Positions 18,224 to 30,226 of a DNA stretch of 64,000 nt are shown one piece after another. A model generated the notes under the pieces. That model saw only the letters and a list, made by a program, of their open reading frames with translations. It had not been told where the DNA came from and made no database searches. Within the stretch, counting starts at the first letter, position 1. Each line of letters opens with the position of its first letter. The stretch spans positions 1 through 64,000 of the forward strand of contig NZ_JADKCX010000023.1 of the NCBI RefSeq assembly GCF_016718685.1, given 5' to 3'. The translations under genes and the position numbers were made by a program. The stretch is from Haliscomenobacter sp. (GTDB lineage: Bacteria; Bacteroidota; Bacteroidia; Chitinophagales; Saprospiraceae).

Positions 18224-21200
18224 ATGATACGCAAGGGATTTTGGATTTTGTTGCTGGTTTTGGTCTTCTGGGGTGGCGTGCAGGCACAAGAACCCTCCTT
18301 CAGCCGTTTGCCCGAAGATATGGTGGTATCCAACGTGGCGGCTACGGCCATGTACCAGGACAAAAAAGGATTCTTGTGGGTAGGCACCTGGAATGGTTTG
18401 TATCGTTATGACGGCTACAATCTGAAAAAATTCAAACTCACCATTACTTCGCCAGACGAAATCAAGGGCGAAAAAATCATCGCCCTGTACGAAGACCGGG
18501 AGGGCTACTTATGGGCGGGCACTGAAAATACCGGACTTTACCGCCTGGACCGCACCACCGAGCAATTCAAAGTCTACCAGCACGACCCCAAGAGCAAAAA
18601 ATCACTACCCGACAACAAAGTTGCCAGCATTTTTCAAGACGATCAGGGCAAAATTTGGGTGGGTACCCTCAAGGGCTTGGCCAGTTTGAACGCCGACCAC
18701 AGTTTTACGCGGCTGGAAAACTCGGAGATCAGCAACATTGAAATTACCTGTACCATTCGGGGCCGCGATGGCTCGTATTGGTTTGGCAGCACCTATGGCG
18801 TGTTTCGGGGCATCCTGACGCCGAATGGTCGCTTTTCCATCACGCGAATGGAAGTCGTACCTGCGGGTACGCCCAGCAATTTCGCCCCTGCGCACAACCA
18901 TATTTACGACATCAAAGAAGACCCTCGCAAGGACAATATCTTTTGGATTGGCAGCCGCAACGGGTTGAAACGCTTTGATTTTGCCAGCAATCAGATCCAG
19001 CACATCCAGGCTACTCCGGGAGGTCTGTCCAATAATTTGATCACCAGCATCGTATTCCCTTCTGGGCAAAATGACGGTGGGTTTTTCATCGGAACCGACT
19101 ACGGATTGAACTATTACCTGCCCGACCAGGGGGTGTTTAAAAGTTATTTCCATGTGCCCAAACAAGCGGGCTCTTTGCACGCCAGTACGGTGCTCAGTTT
19201 GTGTGAAGACCGGGTGGGTCAAATTTGGGTAGGCACGAACAAAGGGGTGGGTAAATGAATTTTTGGCGCAACCTTCGGCCCTGCATCTCCCCGAAGACGT
19301 GAGCATCAACAGCATGGCTTACGCCAATGATCGCCTGTGGGCCGGCAGTTTTGGGCAGGGCATTTTTGAGATCATCCGCAACAAAGACCAAATCAGCTAC
19401 CGCAAGATTCCCTTGAATGGGCAGGCTAATTTTATCCACGCTTTGCACGCCGATAAAAAAGGCAACATCTGGGCGGGCACCCGGGGCGAAGGCCTGCTGG
19501 TGTTTAAAGCCGATAATCCGGCCCAACGCAAACAATATACCGATGCCAATGGACTGAGCCACAATTACATCATGAGCATTGGGGAAGATGAACGTGGCGT
19601 CATGTGGCTGGGAACCTGGGCGGGAGGACTGATTCGGCACGATCCCGAAACGGGTAGTTTCAATATTTACAAAACCATCAAAGGTGGGGGCAATTTGGCG
19701 CAATTCCCAATTGTGTTGACTTTTGAATACAAAAATGAAGCCGGGAAACCGGTACTCTGTGTAGGCACCCGAGGAGGCGGTTTGTTGGAACTGGAATTGG
19801 ACAAGGCGGGCTTTCCGCAAAAACTCCTGCGCAAATCGACCAACAATCCCACCCAAAATCAAACCATTTCCAGCAATTTCATCAATTGTTATTGGAAGGA
19901 TGTTTTTGGCCGCACCTGGATTGGTACGGAGGATGGATTGAACCTCTGGAACCAAAAAACCAACAGCTACAAGCACTTTTTTAAAGCCGATGGGCTGCCC
20001 GATGACATCATTCAATCCCTGGCCGAAGATGAAAATGGGAACTTGTGGGTTTCTTCTACCAAAGGAGTCAGCCGATTTTCACCCGAACGCAGCAAAAAAG
20101 ATTATTGCCGGGTGTATGACTTGCAGGATGGGCTACCTTCCAATTTTTTTAACTCCAACGTCAGCTGTTACACCCAGGATCGCTACGTATTTTTGGCAGC
20201 AACAATGGGTTTTTATATTTTCAACCCCACCAAATCCGCGACAACCCGGTGGCACCAACGGTAGAACTGGTCGACTTTCGTTTGTTCAACCATTCTTTGC
20301 AGGTTGGAGAAAAAGTACAAAATCGGGTGGTGCTCAACCAAAACATTGGCGAAATCCCCAAGCTGCTGCTGCGCCACAGCGACAATTTATTCTCTATCGA
20401 ATTTGCCGCGCTGCATTTTTTAGAACCCAATAAGAATCAGTACAAGTTTCGCCTGCTGGGTTTTAACGACAACTGGATTCCCTCTGACGCCAAAGAACGA
20501 GTGGCCCATTACAGCAATTTGCCTGCTGGTAAATACACCTTTGAAGTGCAGGCGGCGAACAACGATGGTTTGTGGGCCAAAGAACCCGCTCGTCTGGAGA
20601 TTCGGGTCTTGCCCCCTTTTTGGTTGACCTGGTGGGCTTACCTGATCTATCTGGGTATCATTGCTGCAGCCATCTGGATGTACCGCCAGAGTATTTTGCT
20701 GCGGGAAAAACTGCGCAACCAGGTCAAAATGGAGACCTTTAAGCGGGAGAAGACCGAAGAGTTGGGACAAATGAAAATCCATTTTTTTACCAACATCTCC
20801 CACGAACTGCGCACGCCGCTGACCTTGTTGGTTTCTCCACTGGAAGATTTGCTCAAACAAGAGAACACCGACGCTTCCACCCACGAGATGTACACCTTGA
20901 TGCACCGCAATGTGGAGCGATTGAAAAGTATGATCGACCAGTTGTTGGAGTTTCGGAAAATTGAAGAGGGCTTGCTGCACCTGGAAGTGGTGGAAACGGA
21001 TCTCGTTCGTTTTTTCCAAAATATCGCCATTGCGTTTCGCGATTTGGCTCGGCACCGCAACATCCAGTTCAGTTTTGTTTCCAGTGTAGAAGAACTCAAA
21101 GCCTGGGTAGACCGTGACCTATTGGAAAAAGTGCTCTTTAACCTGCTCTCCAACGCCTTCAAATACAGCGATGACCACGGGCAGATTTTGATGAAACTGA

Positions 21201-22362
21201 CCGCAATGAGCAACAAGTGGTTTTTTCGCTGGAAGACAATGGTATTGGTATTCCGTCGGAAGAAATGCCCCATATTTTGAGCAGTTTTACCGCGCCCGTT
21301 CCAGCCAGCATGGCAATCGCCGCCAGGGCACTGGGCATTGGCCTGGCCCTGACCAAAAGTATTGTGGAACTGCACAAAGGTTCAATTGAAGCGTACAGCA
21401 TGATCAACCGGGGTTCGGTTTTTGTGGTCAAATTGCCCTTGGGCAGTAGCCATTTTCCCCCTGAAGTCCTCAAATTGTACTACCGTGATCCCGAGGATTC
21501 TGATCATTATCCTTACGATCAAAACACCAAACTGGTTGATACCCCGCAGGAAGAACTGATCCAATCGGATAACCCGCTGGTGCTGGTGGTCGAAGACAAC
21601 GCTGATATTCGCACCTATATCCGCCGTAGCCTGTACCCGGATTATGAGGTGATCGAAGCTGAAAACGGCCAGGAAGGGTTGGAAAAAACCCGCAAACTGA
21701 TTCCCGACATCATCATTTCGGATGTCATTATGCCCGAATTGGACGGTTTTGAATTGTGCCGCACCGTCAAGCAGGAAGAAGCTACGGCGCATATTCCGGT
21801 CATTTTGCTCTCCGCGCGTTCCTCCCAAATGTACCAGGTAGAAGGTTACGACACCGGCGCGGATGACTACATCAGCAAACCCTTTAGCATCGACTTGCTG
21901 CAAGCGCGGATCCGCAATTTGCTCAACAACCGGGAACGCATCCAACGGCATTTCGACCAGGAATTTGTGCGCAAACACGAGGTCGACATTTCGCCCGCCG
22001 AATTGAGCATCAACCACCTGGACAAGCAGTTTTTGGAAAAATGCATTGCTCTGGTGGAAAAACACATCGAAGATCCCGACTATTCCGTGGAGCAAATGAG
22101 CCATGAACTCCTGGTGAGCCGCATGCAGCTCTACCGCAAAATCAAGGCCATCACGGGGGAATCGCCCAACCACTTCATCCGCACCATTCGGGTAAAACGC
22201 GCCGCGCAATTGCTGGAAAAAGGCTACTCCGTAGCCGAAACGACTTACAAAGTGGGCTTCCAGGATCTGAAGTATTTCCGGGAGTGTTTTAAGAAGCAGT
22301 TTGGGATGAACCCTTCTGAGTTTGTGCAGCAGGTACCGAAGATTTCGAGTGGGTTGAATTAG
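18224..22362 (+). CDS. hybrid two-component system protein (propeller sensor, kinase, receiver, AraC HTH), frameshifted as read
   Basis: One protein of about 1,375 residues in the Bacteroidota HTCS architecture. Order: signal peptide (FWILLLVLVFWGGVQAQ); two periplasmic propellers of repeats such as GFLWVGTWNGLYRYD; a Y_Y_Y domain; one membrane segment (WAYLIYLGIIAAAIWMY); HisKA with FFTNISHELRTPLTLL; HATPase_c with NLLSNAFKYS and GIGLALTKS; a receiver with phosphoacceptor Asp in SDVIMPELDG; and a C-terminal AraC domain. Such proteins sense oligosaccharides and activate utilisation genes. Frame changes lie near 19250, at CCCC 20225-20228 and at AA 21215-21216. A compensating pair at TTTT 21275-21278 and GGG 21333-21335 garbles the G-box; correcting both restores EQFYRARSSQHGN and GTGIGLA. 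Confidence 0.85.
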
Positions 22363-22371
22363 AGCGCGACG

Positions 22372-23879
22372 TCACTTTACGCTTTGTTGATTGTACAACA
22401 CCAACAATTGAGGAAAGGTCGATACGCCTTGAACAATCAACTTGGTGACTTCGCCGACGGTATGGAAATAAGAACCCAGAACGATGTCCACGTCACCGTC
22501 TTTGTCAAAGTCTCCTGCTTCCATGGTCAACCATTTGCCCAGCGCGGCTTCGGGGGTAGAAAAGGCCTTGAAGTGTAAATTCCCTTCGTTGGACAAATAA
22601 ATAAAACCCTGAGCGGGATTTTCCAGATCGGCATAAAATGAGATGGCGGCAATGTCGATATCACCATCGTTGTCAAAGTCTCGGGCCATCGCTTTGCTGC
22701 AGCCGTAAAGCGGATAAAAAAAAGCTTCTTTAAAATTGTCCCGCCCGTCATTCAAATACACCCGAGCCCCGTGATAGGGTTTCAGGATAGCCGAATAATC
22801 CCAATTGTCGCCATTGGTCAGGAGAATATCCTGAAAACCATCCTGATTAAAATCCGCCAATTCGAAATAACTAGATCCATACACGGGCGGAAACTGCAAG
22901 ACTATTTTTTCTTCAAACTGGCCTTTCCCGCGATTGTAAAAAATACTGATCGCTTCATAGGCCTGGGATCGGAGTACCATGAGGTCGTTTTTTTGATCCC
23001 CATTAAAATCTTTGATTTCCACCCTTCTTGAGCCAGGTAAGGCACTCAGAACCTGCTCTTTGGTGACATCCCCACTTTCATACCAAGCCAGTTTGCCCCG
23101 GTTGTTGCCAAAGCTGCAAATCACGATATCCTCTTTTCCATCCTCGTTGAGATCACCTGCCGCAAATTGGATCGGCCGGGCCAGCTGTGGAATGTTCAAC
23201 GCGTTGGGGTCTCCGTCCAGGGAAAGCAGTTGACCTTGTGCTTGGTCGGACGGGGCGACACTGCCAATGCTGAGCAATCGTGGCGCTTTGTTGCGCGGAA
23301 AATCTATATCCGCTGCCGGGACTGTTGATTTTGGCTTTATTGATGAGTTGAAGCGATGGTTGCAGATGAACAACTCGTTGTGGGCATCGCCAATAAAAAG
23401 TGCAAGGTAGCGGGATCAAATTTGATCAGCGTAGTTTGAGGGTATTGATGGTCAGTTAGGTAACGGCGTACGCTTTGAATTGAGGCAATTGATCGACGAG
23501 GGGTAAAACTGTTTTGGGAGGAAGTTCGTCGGGGCCCTTGTCTGGAAATAATCAACGATTTGCTTCCACTCGGTTTTGAAAACAAAGGCGTTTACAGGGA
23601 AATGTTCCATGCTTTCAGTATTTTTTCTTCTTCTTGGGCACGCTCCTGCAGCGGAGTAGCTGTGTTTTTTATGCCCAACCGCATACCCATATTGGGCAAA
23701 ACACTGTTCATCCAGGTTTTTTTATCCAAGAGGGCGGGTTCGGTAAAAAGGTGACAACTTTGGCAATACTTTAGGGCAAGTTTTTTCCCATCTGGAGGAA
23801 TGCCTTCGGCATCAATTAGGCCAATTGATACCCACCATATACTGATCAGGAACGTCGCCAAAAGTATACCCTTTTTCAT
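22372..23879 (-). CDS. secreted VCBS/FG-GAP repeat protein with N-terminal haem-c motif, frameshifted as read
   Basis: The N-terminus has a signal peptide and one CxxCH motif (ALKYCQSCHLFTEPALLDKK), the covalent haem signature of c-type cytochromes. The C-terminal 300 residues are FG-GAP/VCBS repeats with calcium-type loops (DLNEDGKEDIVI, DFNGDQKNDLMV, DFNQDGFQDILL, DFDNDGDIDIAA, DFDKDGDVDIVL), predicting a beta-propeller. The middle is spread over three frames between about 23350 and 23600. Piecing these together gives a continuous chain (KTEWKQIVDYF, then LPQFKAYAV, TLIKFDPATLHF, HNELFICNHRF). It follows susD by 140 bp on the same strand, so it is probably the third gene of the SusC/D operon. 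The function is unknown; a periplasmic or surface redox or binding role is inferred. Confidence 0.7.
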
Positions 23880-24019
23880 GCGTTTAATTTTTCGCTAAAA
23901 CAAAAATAGACTGCTAGCAAGTCATCCTCACCAACAGTCTACCTAAAATAATACAAAACACTAAAATCAATTCTGCTAGTATGCTAATGACGCCATCAAA
24001 TGGCTAGGGCATTAGCATG

Positions 24020-25594
24020 CTATTTAACATCCCAGAAGATGCGCGTAGCCAAATTGTCCTTACCACTTACGGTTGTGTAGTTGGTTGGATTGTAAATGGA
24101 CTCACTGGTTGGATAAAACCAACGCACTGGTGGTTGTTTTTGAGTGTTGGCCGGGTCGTCGCGGAATGTGAATTTAGGCAAATCCAAGCGTCTGATTTCA
24201 GCCCAAAGGTCTACTGGCTGCACCACGTTGAAGTGGATCCACTTCTGGGTAGCAATCAAGTTCAACTTGTCGGTGTTGGTCGCCCAGTTCACCGCAGCAC
24301 TGGTGATGTAGCTGTTGATCTCGGTATCATTGGTAGCTGTAGGTGCTGGTGTGGTGGCATCGTTGCTCAACTTGCTCACGTTGTAATAAAACTCTACCGA
24401 CTGCTTGATGGCATTTTCATAAGCTGCTTTGGCTTGTGCATCATTGTTGGCCTTGAGGTAATATTCGGCCATGAGCAGGCTAACTTCAGAAGCAGTGATC
24501 ACGATGCCCGGAAAGAATTGGTTGCGGCTCATGGTTGAACGGTTGTACAAAGACAAGGTACCGCCAGCAACCAGTGCAGTTTGGGCAGAAGCATCCAAGA
24601 GCGGATCCAAACCCTTGTATTCACCAGCAGCATTGAGCCCCGGCTCAAACATGACGCGCAGACGAGGGTCTCCACTCGTTTTCATGTGGTCAATCATCTT
24701 TTGGCCAGCAACGTTGCCATCCCAGTCTTCCAAACCAGAACGGAAGTTCTTGGAATGGATATCGGTATTCAAATCGTATACATTGATTTGAATGTTTTGT
24801 GCATTGCTGGTCACCACAGGATACCTGGCTGGATCACCCAGAATGCTTCCGATTTCAGTGTTGACACGGCCTTGCAGGGAAGCTACACCGGATACCCGGG
24901 TCAACATGCGCAAACGCAGGGAGTTGCAATACCGCTTCCACGCAGTAACATCACCTTTGTTGAGGAAATCCTGGGTTTTGAAGCCAACAAGGATACCTGG
25001 AGAAACGGTAAGTGTAGTCAACTCATCGGCCAATGCTTTCAAATCATCCAGCATTTTGGCATAAATGGCTTCTGCGCCATCGTATTTTGCGTAGGACTTT
25101 TCATAGTCACCACCATTTGTACTCAACAAAGCAGCGGTAGAAAATGGAATGTCACCATGCAAGTCGATGACCCTTTGGGTATGATCATACAAATAAATGG
25201 TCGCAGCGATCATGTAAATGCGGCGATCTTTTTTGTCGACTTCTTCGCCTCGTCCAATAACTTTTTCCAATTCACGGTACTGAGCCAGGAACCCATAGTA
25301 GTTGTTCCAACGGTCGCCCAAACCAGCTGATGGTGGAATGTACTGGTTGTCGGAATTCACCCAACCCACTGCCTGGTTCCAGCGCTGTAGAGAGGTGCGC
25401 AACACGACAAAGTAGTTCCAGTAGTCTGGCAAAACATACCACTTGTTGGCATTCAAAAAGCCAGTGAATTGTTTTTCGACGGTAGTGGCCGTGATTTTAG
25501 AAGGATCAGCATAGCTCGACTCGAAGTCAGCTTTTTGGCAGGCCACCGAAAGCACAACCAATGCGAAAAACGCTATATAAATTTTTGATTTCAT
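24020..25594 (-). CDS. SusD/RagB-family nutrient-binding lipoprotein
   Basis: A 524-residue outer-membrane lipoprotein. The lipobox is LSVAC (signal MKSKIYIAFFALVVLSVAC). The body fits the SusD-like group 2 family: TGFLNANKWYVLPDYWNYF near the N-terminus, a central TPR-like helical region (YMIAATIYLYDHTQRVIDLH), and the C-terminal WFYPTSESIYNPTNY. SusD proteins form the lid of a SusC transporter and capture oligosaccharides or peptides at the surface. The gene follows susC by 38 bp. I start at ATG 25594, which gives the compact signal peptide. The ligand is unknown. Confidence 0.9.
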   Translation of the reverse strand: MKSKIYIAFFALVVLSVACQKADFESSYADPSKITATTVEKQFTGFLNANKWYVLPDYWNYFVVLRTSLQRWNQAVGWVNSDNQYIPPSAGLGDRWNNYYGFLAQYRELEKVIGRGEEVDKKDRRIYMIAATIYLYDHTQRVIDLHGDIPFSTAALLSTNGGDYEKSYAKYDGAEAIYAKMLDDLKALADELTTLTVSPGILVGFKTQDFLNKGDVTAWKRYCNSLRLRMLTRVSGVASLQGRVNTEIGSILGDPARYPVVTSNAQNIQINVYDLNTDIHSKNFRSGLEDWDGNVAGQKMIDHMKTSGDPRLRVMFEPGLNAAGEYKGLDPLLDASAQTALVAGGTLSLYNRSTMSRNQFFPGIVITASEVSLLMAEYYLKANNDAQAKAAYENAIKQSVEFYYNVSKLSNDATTPAPTATNDTEINSYITSAAVNWATNTDKLNLIATQKWIHFNVVQPVDLWAEIRRLDLPKFTFRDDPANTQKQPPVRWFYPTSESIYNPTNYTTVSGKDNLATRIFWDVK

Positions 25595-25632
25595 TGTTGA
25601 CAAATTTTCAAGTTTACCAAGAAAAATAAGGA

Positions 25633-28600
25633 TTAGAAGCTGGCTCTGATCATCACACCCATCGTGCGAGAAGAGGGGTTGGTACCCGCGTTGTTGACCG
25701 TTTGAGTCCAGCGAGAACCCGAGGTCAACTGTTCAGCGTCGATGTCCTTAATGGTCCGGTAGAAATAGAAGAGGTTGCGGCCAAATACGGACAGGTTCAG
25801 CTTGCTGAAGCCCAATTTGCTGATCATACTTTGTGGTAAGTTGTAGCCCAGGGTCAACTCTCTCATTTTGATGTAAGAGTTTTTCACGATGTACAACTCA
25901 TAACGAGAAGAGCTGTACTGAGGGCCACCCCAGTTGTATACGTTCCAGTAGTAGAAAGCCTGCGAAATGACGTTGGTGTTGGGTTCGCCATTGGCCAATA
26001 CGCCAGGTATCAACATCCCATCGTTGAACACTTGTTCGCCGTTTGGACCTTTGTCGCCAGTCGTTTGAACACCTTTCCCACCCGAAACGTAGTAGCTCAA
26101 ACCTCCACTTTCTTTATCCATAAACTTGGTGCTTTCTTCCAACAAACCGCGGCTGATCATCCAGTTGATACCCGTTGGCATGACGTGACCACCGAAACGG
26201 AAATCAGCCAAGGCGTCCAGGGTAATTCCTTTGAAAGTCAGGGTGCTGAAAAATCCACCAACTGCTTTTGGCATCGCGTTACCTACTTTGATCCAGTTGC
26301 GCGAGTCCAATTGGTACAGACCGTTGGCATTGACAATTTGCTGACCATTGGCACTTGTAGCAACCGGAGGTACGTAGAAGTCACCCATGGGCTGACCAAC
26401 TACGGAGCGCAACTGTGCTGCACTGCCATCGTAATCGGCGTGCAACAATTCAGTGGCATTGTTCGCCAGTTTTTCAACTACGTTTTTGTTGCTGGAGTAG
26501 TTGACCCCAATTTCCCAGAAAAGATTGTTAGTCTTGGCAACGGTACCACGCAGCGACAGTTCAAGACCTTTGTTGCGCAGCGTACCAATGTTGGTCAGTA
26601 CGGAAGTTGCGCCAGAAGTTGAAGCCAATGTCAAAGGCAAAATTTGATCTACGATCTGGGCATTGTAGTACGATGCTTCGAACGTAATGCGGTTTTTAAG
26701 GAAGCGAGCTTCTAAACCAAATTCAAACTCTTTCTTTTGCTCAGGACGGATCAGGTCATTGCCAAAAGAAGAGGAAATGTTGGTGTACAACACGGGAGTG
26801 CCGCCCACTGCCTGTATGCCCAGAGTGCCTTGATTGTAAGCGATGTTCGCCCGGTAGATGTCAGGATAGTTACCCACGACGCCATAAGATCCTCTGAGTT
26901 TACCAAAGGAGATAAAGTCAGGTAGATCGAATGCATCGGTGAAGATAAAGCTGGTATTTACCGAAGGATAAATGAAGCTGTTGTTCTCTGGATTCATGGT
27001 AGAAGTCCGGTCGCGGCGGATGGTACCTTCTACAAACAGGTATCCTTTGTAGTCGAGGTTAATCGTACCAATGTAGGCGTCCTTCACGAGGGCAGAACGG
27101 CTGGATCCACTGTTGGCTACGTTAATCGTTGCGGCAATGTCAAATAGGTTTTCCGTACTCAAGCCACCATTGGTACCCCGGCTAACAAAAGTAGCAACGT
27201 CTTTAGTCGCCATGTAACCACCCATCACATTCAGCTCAAAGCTAGGAGACAAACGTTTGGTATAGGTCAGCAAGGCGTCGCCATAAAGGATGGAATAGAG
27301 GTTGTTTTCCAAGCCAAAGTAGCCAGAGTTGCCAAATGCCAGTGGTCTCTCGGTGTAGTTTCTGGTTTCGATACGCTCGGAAGTGAAGTCCGTAGAAATT
27401 CTACCCCGGAACTTCAGATCAGGCAAAATCTGGTAGTGGTGCGTCATGCTGGCGATCACGCGATTGCTGAATTCATCCAGCAGGTTTTTGTTGACCCGCC
27501 ATACGTAGTCGGCGATGTCCCCCTTGAATCCATTGTAGATGATGTTTTCGTTAGGCGTCAAGCTCTGTCCAGTACCCGTTACAAAGCGGTAGCCCCGGCT
27601 GGTTTGATACTTGTTCAGGTACCAATCCGCATTGTCAAAACGACCAATCATCCCGGTAAAGTTGTTGATCATCCGGTCGATGGAGTAAGGGCGGTTTTCC
27701 GTTTTTTGGTTGATGTAGTTCACCAAGAGATCCGTTGACCATTTTCTGCCCAAGCGGAAGGTACTATTGAGGTTGGCGATGTTTTTCTGGTTACCCGCAT
27801 TGAGGCTCAAACCACGGTTGTCCTGGCGAGTCAAAGAAAAACGGATGTTGCTGTTTTCGCTGGCCTGCGAAACCGCAACGTTCACATTGGCTGTATGTCC
27901 TTGCTGATACAAACCGGCATAGTTGTCTTCCTGGGCTTCGTACGGGCGTACAATGCCATCCCAGCCCATGATCGGCTTGCCGTCAAATTTAGGCCCAAAG
28001 TTGATGGAATAGTTCAAAATTCCACGGGTGTCTTTGGTGCCATCACCATTGGTGTCATAATAAATAAATCCTTCGGCATCCTGGCCGCCATTGTTCACGT
28101 GGATGGGTGCACCTGCACCACGGATGTTTTGGTATCTAGGCAAGTAGGCCACGTTGTCCACCCCATAGCTGGCGTTGAAGTCCACGTTCATGCCTTTTTT
28201 GCCTTTTCCACTTTTGGTCGTGATCAGCACAACCCCATTCACCGCTTCCGAGCCATATAGGGCTGCCGCGGAAGCACCCTTCAGGATCGAGATGTTGTCG
28301 ATGTCTTCAGGGTTGATGTCCAACAAACCGTTGCCACGCAGGCGCTGGTCACTCCAGTAGTCGTTGTTGCGCACTTCACCGTCGCGGATGGGCACCCCAT
28401 CCAATACAATCAGCGGCTGGCTACGGCCAGTGATGGAGTTGACCCCACGGATGTTGATGTTGACTGCACTGGTGGCTCCCCCCGGGGTTGCGGCAATGCG
28501 CACCCCTGGTGCTTTTCCATATAGGGCAGTAGCCAGGTTGGGTGTGCCAGCATTGGTCAGGTCTTCAGCCTTGATGGTACTGCTGGCATATCCCAGTGCT

Positions 28601-28941
28601 TTTTGTTGTTTGCTCATACCCAATGCGGTGACGACCACTCCTTCCAATTGAGCAGCGGCTTCCAACATGACCACATCTACTACATTGCGTCCATTGATCG
28701 GTTCTTCCAAACTCTCAAATCCGGTAAAAGAAAGAACGAGCGTATTCGTCAATGCAGTAGTTAATGAAAATTCTCCTTTTTCATCCGTTACTGTACCTGT
28801 TGAAGTGCCTTTTACAAGTACGTAAGCGCCGGGTAGTGGCTCCTTGTTGGCTCCGGTCACCTTACCAGATACCTTTTGAGCGAAAGCGCTGTAGCTTATC
28901 GTGCAGAACAACACAACAAGCATAAGTAGGCTTTTTTTCAT
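25633..28941 (-). CDS. SusC/RagA-family TonB-dependent outer membrane transporter
   Basis: A full-length SusC of 1,102 residues with an intact frame. Order: signal peptide; carboxypeptidase-like regulatory domain (KVSGKVTGANKEPLPGAYVL); plug domain with the hallmark segments LIVLDGVPIRDGEVRNNDYW and SILKGASAAALYGSEAVNGV; then the 22-strand barrel ending in RTMGVMIRASF with C-terminal Phe. It imports a bulky nutrient using TonB energy, with SusD as lid. Upstream on the same strand is a ROK regulator and downstream are susD and the haem-motif VCBS gene. No glycosidase lies inside the operon, so the substrate may be handled by the secreted hydrolase at 15761 or elsewhere. Confidence 0.92.
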   Translation of the reverse strand: MKKSLLMLVVLFCTISYSAFAQKVSGKVTGANKEPLPGAYVLVKGTSTGTVTDEKGEFSLTTALTNTLVLSFTGFESLEEPINGRNVVDVVMLEAAAQLEGVVVTALGMSKQQKALGYASSTIKAEDLTNAGTPNLATALYGKAPGVRIAATPGGATSAVNINIRGVNSITGRSQPLIVLDGVPIRDGEVRNNDYWSDQRLRGNGLLDINPEDIDNISILKGASAAALYGSEAVNGVVLITTKSGKGKKGMNVDFNASYGVDNVAYLPRYQNIRGAGAPIHVNNGGQDAEGFIYYDTNGDGTKDTRGILNYSINFGPKFDGKPIMGWDGIVRPYEAQEDNYAGLYQQGHTANVNVAVSQASENSNIRFSLTRQDNRGLSLNAGNQKNIANLNSTFRLGRKWSTDLLVNYINQKTENRPYSIDRMINNFTGMIGRFDNADWYLNKYQTSRGYRFVTGTGQSLTPNENIIYNGFKGDIADYVWRVNKNLLDEFSNRVIASMTHHYQILPDLKFRGRISTDFTSERIETRNYTERPLAFGNSGYFGLENNLYSILYGDALLTYTKRLSPSFELNVMGGYMATKDVATFVSRGTNGGLSTENLFDIAATINVANSGSSRSALVKDAYIGTINLDYKGYLFVEGTIRRDRTSTMNPENNSFIYPSVNTSFIFTDAFDLPDFISFGKLRGSYGVVGNYPDIYRANIAYNQGTLGIQAVGGTPVLYTNISSSFGNDLIRPEQKKEFEFGLEARFLKNRITFEASYYNAQIVDQILPLTLASTSGATSVLTNIGTLRNKGLELSLRGTVAKTNNLFWEIGVNYSSNKNVVEKLANNATELLHADYDGSAAQLRSVVGQPMGDFYVPPVATSANGQQIVNANGLYQLDSRNWIKVGNAMPKAVGGFFSTLTFKGITLDALADFRFGGHVMPTGINWMISRGLLEESTKFMDKESGGLSYYVSGGKGVQTTGDKGPNGEQVFNDGMLIPGVLANGEPNTNVISQAFYYWNVYNWGGPQYSSSRYELYIVKNSYIKMRELTLGYNLPQSMISKLGFSKLNLSVFGRNLFYFYRTIKDIDAEQLTSGSRWTQTVNNAGTNPSSRTMGVMIRASF

Positions 28942-29006
28942 TGAGTGTAATGTTTAAATTGAGTAAATAGAATGGTTTAAGTCGACTAAATTCACCTTGT
29001 AGACAT

Positions 29007-30226
29007 TCACAAAGCTTCTTCGTATCGTGGTGTTTCGATTTTTGGAAGGTGGAGATGTTCGAAATTTTCCATAACTAAAGCAGCAGCGCCAATCATTTCA
29101 GCCTGGTAGCTCAACTCAGATACTTCGATGGTAGTATTGTGCGCAAGTCGCGGGATGCAATATTCGTTCAATGCTTGTTGGATCGGAGCTTGCCAGATTC
29201 TTCCAGCCATGGCACCTCTACCGCTCAGTACGATTAATTTGGGATTGAGTAGATGGATCAAGATAGATACACCTCTACCGATTTTTAACCCAATTTCAGA
29301 CAGCAATTCGATGGCAAATTGGTCACCTTCCAGAGCCGATTTGATGATCAGGTTGTACGCTTCTTCAGGACTATTGGAAGGGATTCCCTGCAAGGACGAT
29401 ACTCGTCCTGCCTTCAAACCTTCTTGAGCTTTTTCAACCAATACCAGCAGGGATGTTTCGGTTTCAAGGCATCCGTGTTTGCCACAACTGCACAGTTTGT
29501 TGTTGTTGAAAAGTGGGATGTGGCTGAATTCTCCGGCAAAACCGATTTCTCCGCGATAAAGGGCCCCATCCAGGATCATTCCTAGTCCGACACCCCAGTT
29601 CATGTTGATCACCATGGCATTTTTTCTTTTGCTGCCGCACCAAAACGCCACTCTGCCAGGGCGATCAAACTCGAATCATTGTCGATCAAAACAGGAATTC
29701 CTATGGCCTTGGAAATATGTTCAGTGATGCTGCTGTCCGGAGCAGCTTTCAAAAATGAATAATTGATGCCCTTTTGGGGATCAACGAATCCTGGCATGGC
29801 GATGCCTATTCCAACGATCTTTTTTTTGTCAACGGTACTGGTTTCGATAAAAGTGTCAATTGCTTTGGTTAAAATGGCCAACGATTCATCATTGCCTTTG
29901 AGTACCAAATTCACTTTTGCTACTGCTCCGATGCAATTGTTCTGCATGTCCATCAGGGCAATTCGGGTAATGAGTTGGTCCATCGATACCGCCACCACAT
30001 ATTGCATATCTGCCCTGATCGAATACATTAAAGGGCGCCGCCCCCCAGTGGATGGAGCCAATCCGTTTTCGATTACCCGGTTTTCTTCTATCAATTCATT
30101 GATCAGCTTGGTGACCAAAGGCAAACTTTTGTCCATTTTTTCACACAGATCCGCGCATGACAATAAGCGGGCGAAATAAAACTCCTTGATGATGCCCTGT
30201 TTGTATTGGTTTTTCTTCTCCGACAT
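29007..30226 (-). CDS. ROK-family regulator/kinase, frameshifted as read
   Basis: About 405 residues. The N-terminus is a winged-helix DNA-binding domain (IIKEFYFARLLSCADLCEKM, then LPLVTKLINELIEENRVIE). The ROK sugar-binding/kinase fold follows with IGIAMPGFVDPQKGINYSF, and the zinc signature in LCSCGKHGCLETETSLL (CxCGxxGCxE). It should act as a sugar-responsive repressor (NagC/XylR type). The frame breaks at the T run 29620-29625 (plus strand); one more base restores KEKNAMVINMNWGVGLGM. It lies just upstream of susC in the same direction (65 bp gap) and is the obvious regulator of that pair. The start is taken at 30226. Confidence 0.82.
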
